The position numbers and the translations under genes are program-made. Positions 1 to 12,300 of a stretch of 64,000 nucleotides of DNA are shown here, in pieces. Positions within the stretch are counted from its first letter, which is position 1; each line of letters starts with the position of its first letter. This DNA comes from Fragum whitleyi (taxonomy: Eukaryota; Mollusca; Bivalvia; Cardiida; Cardiidae). Under the pieces are notes generated by a model. The model saw only the letters and a program-made list of their open reading frames with translations. It did no database searches and was not told the origin of the DNA. The DNA lies in NCBI GenBank assembly GCA_948146395.1, contig OX411544.1:89191132-89255131 (forward strand), in the 5' to 3' direction.

Positions 1-506
1 GAAGTGTAGTGCACAGAAACTACAACTCCTGCTTGCACAATTTTGGAGTTTTTGCCCTTTGTTATTTTTGATACTTTGATTTTGTAGAGGGTAAATCTCT
101 AAAAGTTCAAAGAATCCTTTATATATTAGGCTTCAGATTTACTATCAAGCTTTCATGGTGGGGGGGTTGGCCATGTCCAACATGGCTCTTGTTTTACTTG
201 GATATTCTTTTTGATATTTTGAGGATCACTGAAGTAACTCTCTTGAAACTTAGCACATATGTTCATACTATCAATGGGAATAATTTTAGATGATATTGCA
301 TGCAATTTATACCTCTTTTTTGACTGAGAATCAGATGTTTTATCATTTATCCAGCATCAAACAGCATAGCACAGGCACTCATAGGTGTTCTTGTTTTTTA
401 AGACAATTAAAATGAATATAAGTATGAATGATTATCTATTTGAACAATCATACAAAAACAGATATACTCAAATAGGATAAAAAAAGTTATGTCATTAGGT
501 CGAATC

Positions 507-735
507 TTAACCCTTTCCTGTTTTACAAAATTTTGGACTTGTCCAAATTCAAAGGTTTTGCAGACAAAAATTAAAAGTGGATTTAATTTGAGAAATAACC
601 ATTCAGTAGGGTAGAAATAAGTGTGGAAAAAGAAGAAATTGCTTGTCAGAAGCAATTTCTTCTTTTTTCACAAAGTTTTCTCAATCATAAAATCACAGGC
701 ATGTAAAAAGCAGGGATTAAACAGCAAAGGGTTAA
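507..735. mobile_element. TTAA-flanked MITE, copy 1 (229 bp)
   Basis: Terminal inverted repeats TTAACCCTTTCCTGTTT and (reverse complement of the right end) TTAACCCTTTGCTGTTT match at 16 of 17 bases. The interior has a hairpin around GAAGAAATTGCTT/AAGCAATTTCTTC (632-663). TTAA at both borders is the piggyBac-type target. A second copy of the same length, inverted, is at 11318-11546. The rest of 1-949 is intron with nothing else recognised. Confidence 0.85.
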
Positions 736-949
736 AAAATTGCTGTCGTAGTGACTCATAAAGGCTACACCTTTAACTCAGTCAACAGTCAATTCAAATA
801 TATTGATGATTGTTGTAACAAAATCAACAAGGACCAAATACTAGCTAACTAGGTCAATAATTGTTATTATCAACCTCTTGAAAATTATCAAGTATAACAT
901 ATTACAAAAAAACAAGAAAAGGTTTAGTAATTTATTATTTTATAATTAG

Positions 950-3900
950 GTTAAGGAGCAATATGGTGCCGTCAGAATGATCAGTGAGGGTAGTGGAAGG
1001 ATATTGGTAGGAACAATCAGAAACTGTATTCTACAAATTACCATCGACTTTAATCAGTTGAGCCCTGTAACTGAGGTATTTATATATATCCCTTGTCATG
1101 CTGAACTCGGAATACTCCTGCTTTGGCAGGAGCTATAGACAAACATCAGCCTGCACATTATGTGCAGTCTGGTGTTAGTCTACACCACCTGTTTCTCACT
1201 TTCAAACCAGAAATATCAATAGATTTAGTTTTTCACATAAAAACTGACCTAAAGTTGGAACTTTCTGTGCTTTTTGCCCTTTGATTTTGATAAAAATTTT
1301 AAGCCAAAATTTATTCAGCATGACAAGGGTTAAAAATGTGAATCTGTCACATGAAAAAAAGGACCATCTGTTGTGGGTTAAGTGTCGACCCTAATCAGAC
1401 TGCGCTGAATGCGCAGGCTGACTAGGGGTCGAAACTTTTCACTCTTTGCTGTTTTTCTGAATGTTGAATATAATTGCAATCATGAAACATTCCCATTTTA
1501 TTAGCTCGGCATTGGCGTGACAAACTTTAACCTTGGTCATATCGCTGATGTTATTGGAGATATCTTCATGAAACTTGGCATGTGTGTTCACCATCACAAG
1601 AGGTATCCAGACTATTAAGAGGGATAACTCTGGAAACATTTTTGTAACAGATATGCTCCTTTTTTATACCACCCCAAAATACGAGATAGAGGGGATATAT
1701 TGGTTTCTCCGTGTCTGTCTGTCTGTCCATCCGTTCACCTTTCTTTCCAGACTCTAACTTAAGAACCAGTCTGCCTAAGTAAGACTCTTCACCAGGGTTT
1801 TAGTCTGACATGAACAAAATTGGTTCAAAAGGACTCGACCATTGGGATCTTAGGAATCCCTTCTGAAAGATTGGGAGCCCTGCCTTAGGTATAGACTACC
1901 TTCATTTCTTTTTAGGCTATAATCTTGTATTTCTTAGGTAAAGAGATATTCCCTGATATAAGGTAACAAAAATAATAGAAGTATATTAATTTTTGGGACT
2001 CAACTTCATGAAGGAATTGAAGACTGTTAAAAGCAGTCTTCAATTCTTTTCTGAAGTTGAGCCTCAGAGAGTATATTGGACTCACATCACATAGTTTTTA
2101 GGGTCCTGGCTACTTATTTATGCGTCTCAGATGCGCAAAACCTTTATCCCTTAAACCCTGCTTTACACAATGCCCAATTGGTTCCTTTTGCTGCATGGGT
2201 CACATATAATTTGAACCACGTGAATTATGAAAACCTTTTTGTTTGGGATTCCTTTAATGACTACTTGAAAATGGAAAGTTGAAGCCAATTTATTAAACAA
2301 TTGAAATCAACAGAATTAAGATTAACACTTAAAGAATAGTGGTTATAGGTAATCAAACATGTATTTATTGTAAAATTTAGGGAATCTTGTGATTTTATGC
2401 CGTATAATAAACACTGTTAGCTGTGAAAACTGTCCTTTCATTGCCTGGAGATGGGACACTTTATATTAACTACAGGGCTTTTGTCCCGCGTTAAGGATGC
2501 AAAAACCTTTTCTTATTTTCAAGAAATTAGTAAACTGCTTTATATGTGAGTACACATCGATGGCTCAGTGCAAAAGGGTTGTAACTCCCTACAAATATAT
2601 AGGGAGTTACAACTGTTTTGCGCTGAGCCATCAACATGCAAATCGCAGGATCATTTCTTATACCTTTCACAGTTTTCATTTTGAATCAAGAGCTTTTGTA
2701 GGTTTTAAAATATAACAATATGTTGTAGGGTCACAAGGAAGAATTGTGGGGTCTATGTGAGATCCCTGACTCGACCCAGTTTTTGACCTGCGGGTATGAT
2801 TCACATGTATATCAATGGGATGCCCAGACACATTCAGTCCTTTGGATGATGGAGATCAATTTAGAGGTATGAATAACACTGCGGAAGTACTTGATCTTTA
2901 AATTTTAATACAAGTTGGCCCTTATCCTGTTTTGGGACATTTATCATCTAGTTTGGCACAATTTTCCCGTTTTACTGTACTAGGTATTACTAAACATTGT
3001 CCTATGAACCTAAAATTCCCTTAGCTTAGAATCCAGCCTAATGTTGTGCTGTTTACAATTATGGTGATAATCATTTTACCTAGCTAGACATTATTAAACC
3101 ATGTCACTGTGAATTAAAAAATTCTTCATTCTAAATTCAAGACTATTGCTGAACTGTAAACCATTATAGTGATAAGTATTTTTATCTTATAACTATACAA
3201 ATATCAGTGTGGTAACATCCCGTATGATATTTTTTATGATATCACATAGTTATTTTTAGAACAAACATATAATTTGGTTATTTTTAGAAACTTGCAGTTT
3301 TGTTAGAAACATCTACAAAAACAAGGCAAATAGAGGTTATAAGGTAAATATAAAATGTAATTAGTGTATTGTATGAAAAAATATCTAACTGGGTTGTGGG
3401 AATTAATAATTGTCATGGCAGAGCCTCGACAATGATCAGTTCTCCCAACCTCGGTAGATATTTTTTCTCATACAAAACACTAAGTATGTATTATATATAA
3501 CCATGCTAGACATTATCAAACAATGTCACCTTAAACTTAAAACTTTTTATTTTAGAATCCAGCTCATTGCTGTGCTGTTTATGATTATGGTGATCAGCTT
3601 CTTGCCGTGCTGGGTCACAGGAAAAAAGGGGCCATAACTCTGATGGACCTGTCCTCCAAGGAAAAACTCGGCGTCTTTTTTCCGTCAACCGATCATGAAA
3701 ATGGAAAATATGAACAACATGAATGTGTGGAGTTTTCACCAGGTTAGTTACTTTAAACATTGACTTTCAGGCATTCTGAATTGAATTCTTTCGTTCTGAT
3801 TTGTTAGAAAATCAAAGGAATGAAACTCTGAATAACTCACATAATAGCAATTTCCTTTGATGAGAAATTGTTTGTAAAGTTCTGATTTGAAATAGACTTG

Positions 3901-6900
3901 CAGAGCTACAAATAGATGGGGTATTTTAACTCTAGACCAAAGTATTCAAATAATAATTGCACTAGCCTCATAACTTCATACTTGACACTTACTGGAATTG
4001 AGACAATTCAAACGAGCCACCCACAACATAGGGTTTCATTGAAATAAAAAGAAGACTAAACATTCATGCAGGCTGATTAATTGCTTGCCTGTCTGTTATG
4101 AAACAAGTCTAATTATCGTAATCTTTCTTTATGACTCCTGCTAAAGCAGGAATATTTTGGTTAATCATGACAGGGGTTATAGGTAAATACTGTCTTATAT
4201 CCTAAAGAATATTGGACAAGCCATCGTTTAAACCTATAATCTCAAGCTTGAGAATAAAGCCTTTTACTGAGAAAAAAAAAAGGCTGAAATGTTTCATGCA
4301 ATCAAAATTTTCTCAACCCATTCACATACAGTCTAAAATTTTAATGCCCGTGAAGAGAGGAACTTCAGAAAACATTGCAACAAATTAAGAAATTGTAGGG
4401 AGCGATTTCTTTTTATGCCCCCGTATCGAGAGATCAGGGGCATATTGTTTTACTCATGTCCGTCTGTCTGTCTGTCCGTCCGTCTGTCCGTCCGTCCATC
4501 TGTCCGTCCGTCTGTCCGAAAACTTAACCTTGCCAATATCTTCAAGCCTATTCAAGATACAAAGCTAATATTTGGCAAGATGATAGATCTCAATGATCAG
4601 CATCCGCTGGTACCAAAGTCAAGGTCATGTGACAAGGTCAAGGTCATCTGTCAAGGTCAAACTTTGAAAAAAAATGCCGTACCGGGGGCATTCGTGTTTC
4701 ACAAACACATCTTGTTTGTTCATCATTTCTTTCCTTAAGGACAAATATTTTTTCTCAAACTAAAATATGCCTACAACACCTTTTAATATGGATTAGTCTA
4801 AAATTTTGTATACCATATTTCCCCACTAATGATAGTGCCCTCAATAATAGTAGCTCTCCTATCTTTTTTACTAAGAAAACCCAGTTCAAATGCCTAAATT
4901 TTAGGAACTTGTTGAGACCTCTCTAATTTGTGTGAATTTCCTTAAACAATCATTTATATGGTTGTTTACAGAAAATTTAGCTAAAATTAAAGGAAAAAGG
5001 TATAAAAGACATTAGAATAATGATTTTTTAAATCAGAAAATGCATACTATATAAAAGATCCCTGACCATGTTATGTATAGCTCCCAGGAGTGTTTATTAG
5101 GAGAAATATGGTTTCTTTAATGCTTTTCGGTGGTTTATCGAGAAATAACGGTAGATTATCACTTGATAATCTCACCGCAAAAGCAGTGAAATTATCAAAA
5201 ACTTATGTCCTGCTTTTGTGCATTTCATCCTATCTGACGTCATCTATGCAGGGCGAAAAAAGTGACGTCACAATGAGCGTTGCATAGCAATCACGCGCAA
5301 AATGACGCGCTTTACGAAAATATGTCTTAAAAATTTTACATTTTGTCTCATTTTTGCATTAAGAAATAGAATAATTGTTTGTTTTTCGTGTAAGATCGAT
5401 TAATATTTCATTTTATGAACAACAAAAGCTCATCCACTCGTGAAACTATAGATTTTGTTGTTCACTCAATAAAATATAAATCGATCTTACACTGAAACAA
5501 ACAATTATCCTCTATATAACAAAAAGTTTACTATGCTTCAATATTTGGGCATGAAGCCTTATTAAGATAATGAAATTATAATTATTATCTTGATAAAGGC
5601 TTCTTGCCAAAATATGTTCCAATAGGAATATTGTGTAATTATACTACATTGTAAATTTTGTGGTCTGGTAAGTGGTTAAATGACGAGTTTACTCACTTTT
5701 AGATGGTGCATATGTAGCTCTGGGGAATAGGGACAATTATATCTACGTCTTTGAAGTTCAAAACAGAAAAAAGCTCCACAAGGTTGCTCGTTGTAAGGTA
5801 AGGAATATTTATGATTGTAATGAATCTGACCAAAAATATTCCCCCCCCCCCCCCCAAATAAAAATGCATAAGAAAAAAAATGTGAACAAATGAATTTTTT
5901 AAGCCATATGTGTTGATCTGTTATAAGATGCTTTCAAATTAAATAGATTTGTTAAATTTGTGTTAAACCCATTTAACCAATCACCTTTTTGAAAATACAG
6001 GTCCCATGTTATTTCATGGTTAGGCATTCAAAATGATTTCTCTACAGCTGCAGTTACATCATTCTGATCACCCAACATTATTCAAGGTGTATATACAACA
6101 TTTTGATTGCTTAACTTAATTTAAACTGTAGAAAAAAAATGATTGCCCAACTTAAGGTAGTTAAATAAATTGTAATAGTTATGCAACATTTCGGAACACA
6201 TGAACTTTCACAATGTTGACCATGGTTTCTGAATGAAAATAATCAGGAAACCTCGGTAAACACTGTTAATGTTAATTACCTCCAAAACGTTGCAGAACTA
6301 TTACGGGTCCACTACTTAATTCAAACTAGATGAAAAATTTGATGGGCCAACTTTAACCAAGCTGTGGATACAATGTCTTCATTTCCCATTTTAAAGCTGT
6401 AGATACCATATTTTGTTTACCAAACTTAATTGAAGTTGTAGATGAAAAAAAATTAAATCACCCAACTTTTTATTCCCCCCCAAAAGATCGGGGCATATTG
6501 TTTTATGGTTGTCTGTCTATCCATCTGTGTCTGCAAAACTTAACCAAAAAAACTTAATATTTCCAATATTTTCAAGCCTATTCAAAGTAAAAGGCTCATA
6601 TTTGGCAAGGTGATAGATCTCAATGATACATATCTGATGATACCAGAGTCAATGTCATGTGACAAGGTCCAGGTCATCTGTCAAGGACAGAATTCTCAAA
6701 ACAATCTAACACTGCGAATATCTTCAAACCTTTTCAAGTAACAAGCCTCATATTTGGCATGATGATAGATCTCAAGGATATGCATCTGCTGATACAAAAG
6801 TCAAGGTCATGTGACAAGATCAAGGTCATCTGTCAAAGTCAAATAACTCAAAAAATAATCCGAACAACTGAACACTGCCAATATCTTCAAGCCTTTTTAA

Positions 6901-9327
6901 GGTACAAGCCTAATATCTGGCATGATGATGGATCTCAATTATGTTCATCTGTAGATACCAAGGACAAGGGCATATGACTTCTATGACATTTTAATTTCCA
7001 AACAAAGGTATTTTCATGGGCCCCACAAGTGATGTTGATGACCAGTGTTGACTATATAATTTTACAATCATTTGCATAACATATATACAAAACAAGCACA
7101 AACATCAAATTAGCAAAAGGGTTCTAACAACGGCCAGTCCCTAGACTAACTGTATATATTTTTGGGTTACAGTTCATTTGTTACACACATAGATTGGTCT
7201 GTAAACAGTGATGTAATCAGGAGTAACTCCGGAGACTATTCCATCCTATAATTTATTTTTTGTATGTATTTCAGGGTCACAGTTCATTCATTACACACAT
7301 TGATTGGTCTGTAAATAGTGATGTAATCAGGAGTAACTCCGGAGACTATTCCATCCTATAATGTATTTTTTGTATGTATTTCAGGGTCACAGTTCATTTG
7401 TTACACGATTGGTCTGTAAATAGTGATGTAATCAGGAGTAACTCCGGAGACTATTCCATCCTATAATGTATTTTTATGCCCCCGTATCGAGAGATCTGGG
7501 GCATATTGTTTTATTATGCCCCTGTATCGAGAAATCGAGGGCATATTGTTTTACTCATGTCCGTCTGTCCGTCTGTCCATCTGTCTGTCCGTCCGTTTAT
7601 CCGAAAACTTAACCAAACTTAACCTTTGCCAATATCTTCAAGCCTATTCAAGATACAAGGCTCTTATTTGGCACGATGATAGATCTCAATGATCCGCATC
7701 TGCTGATACCAAAGTTAAGGTCATGTGACAAGATCAAGGTCATCTGTCAAGGTCAAACTTTGAAAAAAAATGCTGTGACGGGGGCATTAGTGTTTCACAA
7801 ACACATCTTGTTTGTATGTATTTCAGGGTCACAGTTCATTTGTAACACACATTTATAGGTCTGTAAACAGTGATGTAATCAGGAGCAACTCTGGAGACTA
7901 TTCCATCCTATATTGTATTTTTTGTATTTATTTCAGGGTCACAGTTCATTTGTTACACACATTGATTGGTCTGTAAATAGTGATGTAATCAGGAGCAACT
8001 CTGGAGACTATTCCATCCTATATTGTAAGTATAGCAACACTTTTAGGGGTGTTGAATTCCTATGCCTGACTTGCCGGACATAGGTTTTTCCACTTGTGGG
8101 CAAGTACATTTTTCTTGGCCACTTGTCCATGGACAACTAAATACAAGAGCAAATTTCAAAACGATATTAAAAATATCTAGGAGGAAAATCAACCTAATGT
8201 TTGTGTAAAAGGGTAGAAAGTATTGTGTTTAATGAAGAAAATGCTGACAATGTTTTCTCAATATTTATCAATCTGGGTTTTTTTTTGAACCTGGAAGTTG
8301 TTCAAATAAATGAAATCCACCCTGAACTTTCCCTTTACCCTTAACAAAAAGGGTGAAAACAGGCAAATCTTCAAAATCTTCTTCTCTGAAACCAGAAGGC
8401 AGCCAGCTTTCATATTTGGTATGTAGCATCATCTAGTGGACCTCTACCTCTTTATATCAAGACCCTGGGTCATATTTGGACTCCACCCGGGTGCAACCCT
8501 TTTTACATAGATTTAAAGAGCGAAAATCTTGAAAAATCTTCTTCTCTATAACCAGATAACAGACAGCTTTCATATTTGGTCTAAAGCATCATCTAGTGGA
8601 CTTCTACCAAGTTTATTCATATCAAACCCTGGGGTCACATTTGGGCTTTGCCTGGGCACATCCCTTTTAGCTCATCTAAATAGGAAAATTTTCAAAAATC
8701 TTCTTCTCTGTAACCAGAAGGCAGAATATCACCTTCCTCGACTTACTTAACATATGAATAGGTATTTTTTTGTAGATAAAATATGTTTCAATGTCAAAGA
8801 ACTTTTTTTAGGAGTATATTTATGAAAAAGCATATTGCCTGCATTTACAAACTTTTACATATCTCTCAAGGGGAGTTTCAAAGTTTTTTGCCACATTGAC
8901 ATCATTATGTATATATTGTGACGTCAGTTTTAAACAGCGTTATAAGTTTCGTAAAAAATTGAAATGTTGAATTTCAAGAACTTTGATGATTTTTCACAAA
9001 AATGCAAGTCATAGAATATAAAATTTGTGCTCATAAAATGCAGAATTTATAAAACTTGTCATCTAAAACAGATAAAAACTCGGCGTAGCCTCATTTTTAT
9101 CTGTTTATAGATGACTCATTTAATAAATTCAGTATTCCATGACCAATCATTCAATATCCTCTTTTTTTCACATCACCACACATAATCATACAATACAAAC
9201 AATTATTCTCTCTTATAACTATAAAACGTTTCTTTCAGGGGACGCAAAAACTGGGAAGCAGTTGACCAGGCCATCCGAAGTGGACTTTGTTACAAACAAC
9301 TGTACTCTATCTTTCAATACAGGAGGT

Positions 9328-9369
<42 letters not shown>

Positions 9370-12300
9370 GGATCTGTTTTGAGATAACATTTATAAGACA
9401 AGCTGATCTTAAATGAGTCTAGAACTAAATAAAAAAAAAATAAACAAACATTCTACTACAATAAAATATATACTGAGTGGGCTTTTGTGCTATAGGGGGT
9501 GGGGTTACGTCCCAGTGGGCTTTTGTCCGCTGGGGTTTTGTCCCAGTGGGCTTTTGACCTAATGGGCTTTTGTCCTACACTTGTATAAGGGATAGTATTA
9601 GGGCAAGTTTAAGGGTAAGGTTTGTTTTGTGTTAAGTGTTGGGGTTAGTTTTAGGATTGGGTTTAGTTTAAGGCTAGGGTTGTTGTCGGTTGAATGGACA
9701 GTAAATTTGTGATTCATTCCTTAAGGGACTGAGACAATTTATACAAACCAAACGTAGAATGAACCAACCAGAATCAAGGAAAATAGGTCAGTAGTTTCTT
9801 GATGATGTGATGACGTGTTTATATAATACATACTTAGTGTATTATATGAAAAAAAATTCTAATGAGGTTGGGAGAATTGAAAATTGTAGAGGCTCTGCCT
9901 AGACAATTATCATTTCTCTCAACCGAGTTTGATATTTTTTTTATACAATACACTAAGTATGTATTATATTTATCTTATAACCTATATTTATCTTGTTTTT
10001 GTTGATGTTTCTAACTGAAATGCAAGTTTCTAAAAATAACCGCATTATATAAAAAAAAATAACTATGTTATGTCATAAAAAATATCATACGGGATGTTAT
10101 CACACGGATATTTGTATAGTTATAAGATAAATTTTGATACCCTCTGTTTTAGGGGCTGATTCTAAGTTTAAATGGAATATATTTCGAATAAAGTTCAATC
10201 AAGATCATTGAAGCAAAAATGCCATTTGAAAAATCTTCATTTTGTACTGAGTCCATATTCAAAATCGAAATTTTAATATTGATTAAATTATTTATGCAAG
10301 TTCTCACTTCTTTTAGAGGGTTTTCCCTTTGGATCAAATCACTTAGAGTACTCCAGTTGAAAAATCTCGATGGTAGGATGTCTCTTTGTAGAAGATATGT
10401 TGACAATCAAACCTATGAACAATTGCACATTGATTCATACAAGATCTATGAGATCACAAGATAAAATATGTTTCTCAGTCCCAAATTAAGACATGTAAAC
10501 AATGAACCCGTACTTTTTACAAATCAAACAATGCCTCTAATTAAGGAAGCTTATTATGCAGCCAGTACCAATCAACCGGTGTGAAAATCAAGGTTAGCAT
10601 TGAATTGTGACGCCTTGGACCCATTTTCTATTTTCAATCACACAATTTACACTTACAATTTAAACATATAAATTTGAGCCTCTGGGTGAGATTTCCAACA
10701 ATTTAAATTGTGCGCAAAGCAAAGACTCTGACCAGCCTGCGCATCCGCACAGTCTGACCAGAGTCTTCACTATGCGTTTAGTAGGTAGATAAGGTCTCAA
10801 AAAGTATATGTAGGCCATCAGGTTACTTTATATTTACAGTTTTGGCTGTCTACACTACTTAATGTTTGCACCTTACTAACATTTCAAATTGTTGGAAATG
10901 TCACACACTGGCTCATTTGTGTTATCAACAAACTCTCAAAGGTTGACACAGACCACAAACTAGGAACAACTGAAGTGTAAAGAACTTGGACCTTTCTCAT
11001 ACAGATAAAGAAAAAATCAGCACCAAAGAATGTTTACAAATGACAAAAAAATCTATGAACCACCTTGAGAGTTTACTGTAAAATGAATCAATGCATATAA
11101 AGAGGGCAGACAGTTTCAAAAGGTGCTCCCGGCCAAGGTTTGCACAATCTGACTGCAGTATTCACTACATGTATATGCTATGTAGAAAGATAAGCATTCA
11201 AAGTGTCTTGAGATGTTTTAAAAAATCTTTTCAATAATTAAAATGGGAATATAAAAACTAACCTTTATTGTGCCTCATGCAAGTGTGAAATTGTAGGAAA
11301 TTCACACACAGGCTCACTTAACTCCCTGCTGTTTAATCCCTGCTTTTTACGTGCCTGTCATTTTATGATTGAGAAAACACTGTGAAAAAAGAAGAAATTG
11401 CTTCTGGCAAGCAATTTCTTCTTTTTTCACACTATTTTCTACCCTACTGAATGGTAATTTTTCAAATTAAACGCAATTTAAATTTTCGTCTGCAAAACCT
11501 TTGAATTTGAACAGGACCAAAATTTTGTAAAACAGGAAAGGGTTAAAGGATGTAACAAAGAGGATTTTAGATGAGTGGTCATTGAAAACCAAATTTATTA
11601 AACAAGTCATCTTTAGACAGATAAAAAACAAGGCTGCGCTGAGTTATTATCTGTTTGAGATGACTTGTTTAATAAAATTCTGTATTGAATTAGCACAAAT
11701 TTTTATATTCTTTTTATAACTTGACCCCAAAATTGTGTAATGAAACGAGGACATTACTATATTTATCGATTCAAATTATTCAGTGAAACATATAACACTG
11801 TTTGTGAAAAGACACCAGCAAAAGAATTATGACATCATTTTCCCAATGAAAATATAACAATGCTATCCATCCTTAGCTCATTTGCATAGTTATTCCACTA
11901 GTTTAATAATTCCTGTGAAATATCAAAAATATTCAACAGCTTTATTTCACTTCATTTACATAGGTCATATATTAAATACCTATTACGCACAGTTTACACA
12001 TGTGTAATAAATTAGATTAAATTGTCCAAAAGAAATACTGAATAATATTGAATATGCTGTAAGCAAGATGCTGTGATCATACACCAATTTGTCAAATTTA
12101 TAAATTTAGGAAAATTTGTAAAATAGTATAAAGCAAATTTCAGTTTTGGACCACTAGATGAGTTCCAGAGTTCAATTTTCCAGGTGTCAGAGGTCAAACA
12201 CAATGACTAATGAACAATTTTTTGCTTGAACCAAGATCATTTTGAATTTTCCTTGGTGTTCAAGAATATCCATAGAGTTGCCTTCTGTGTGGGTAAAAAT

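Noticed and set aside
7274..7471. Functional alternative EML exons (copies 2 and 3)
   Set aside because: They read into a stop at the exon end and lack a donor; at most they are cryptic acceptors.
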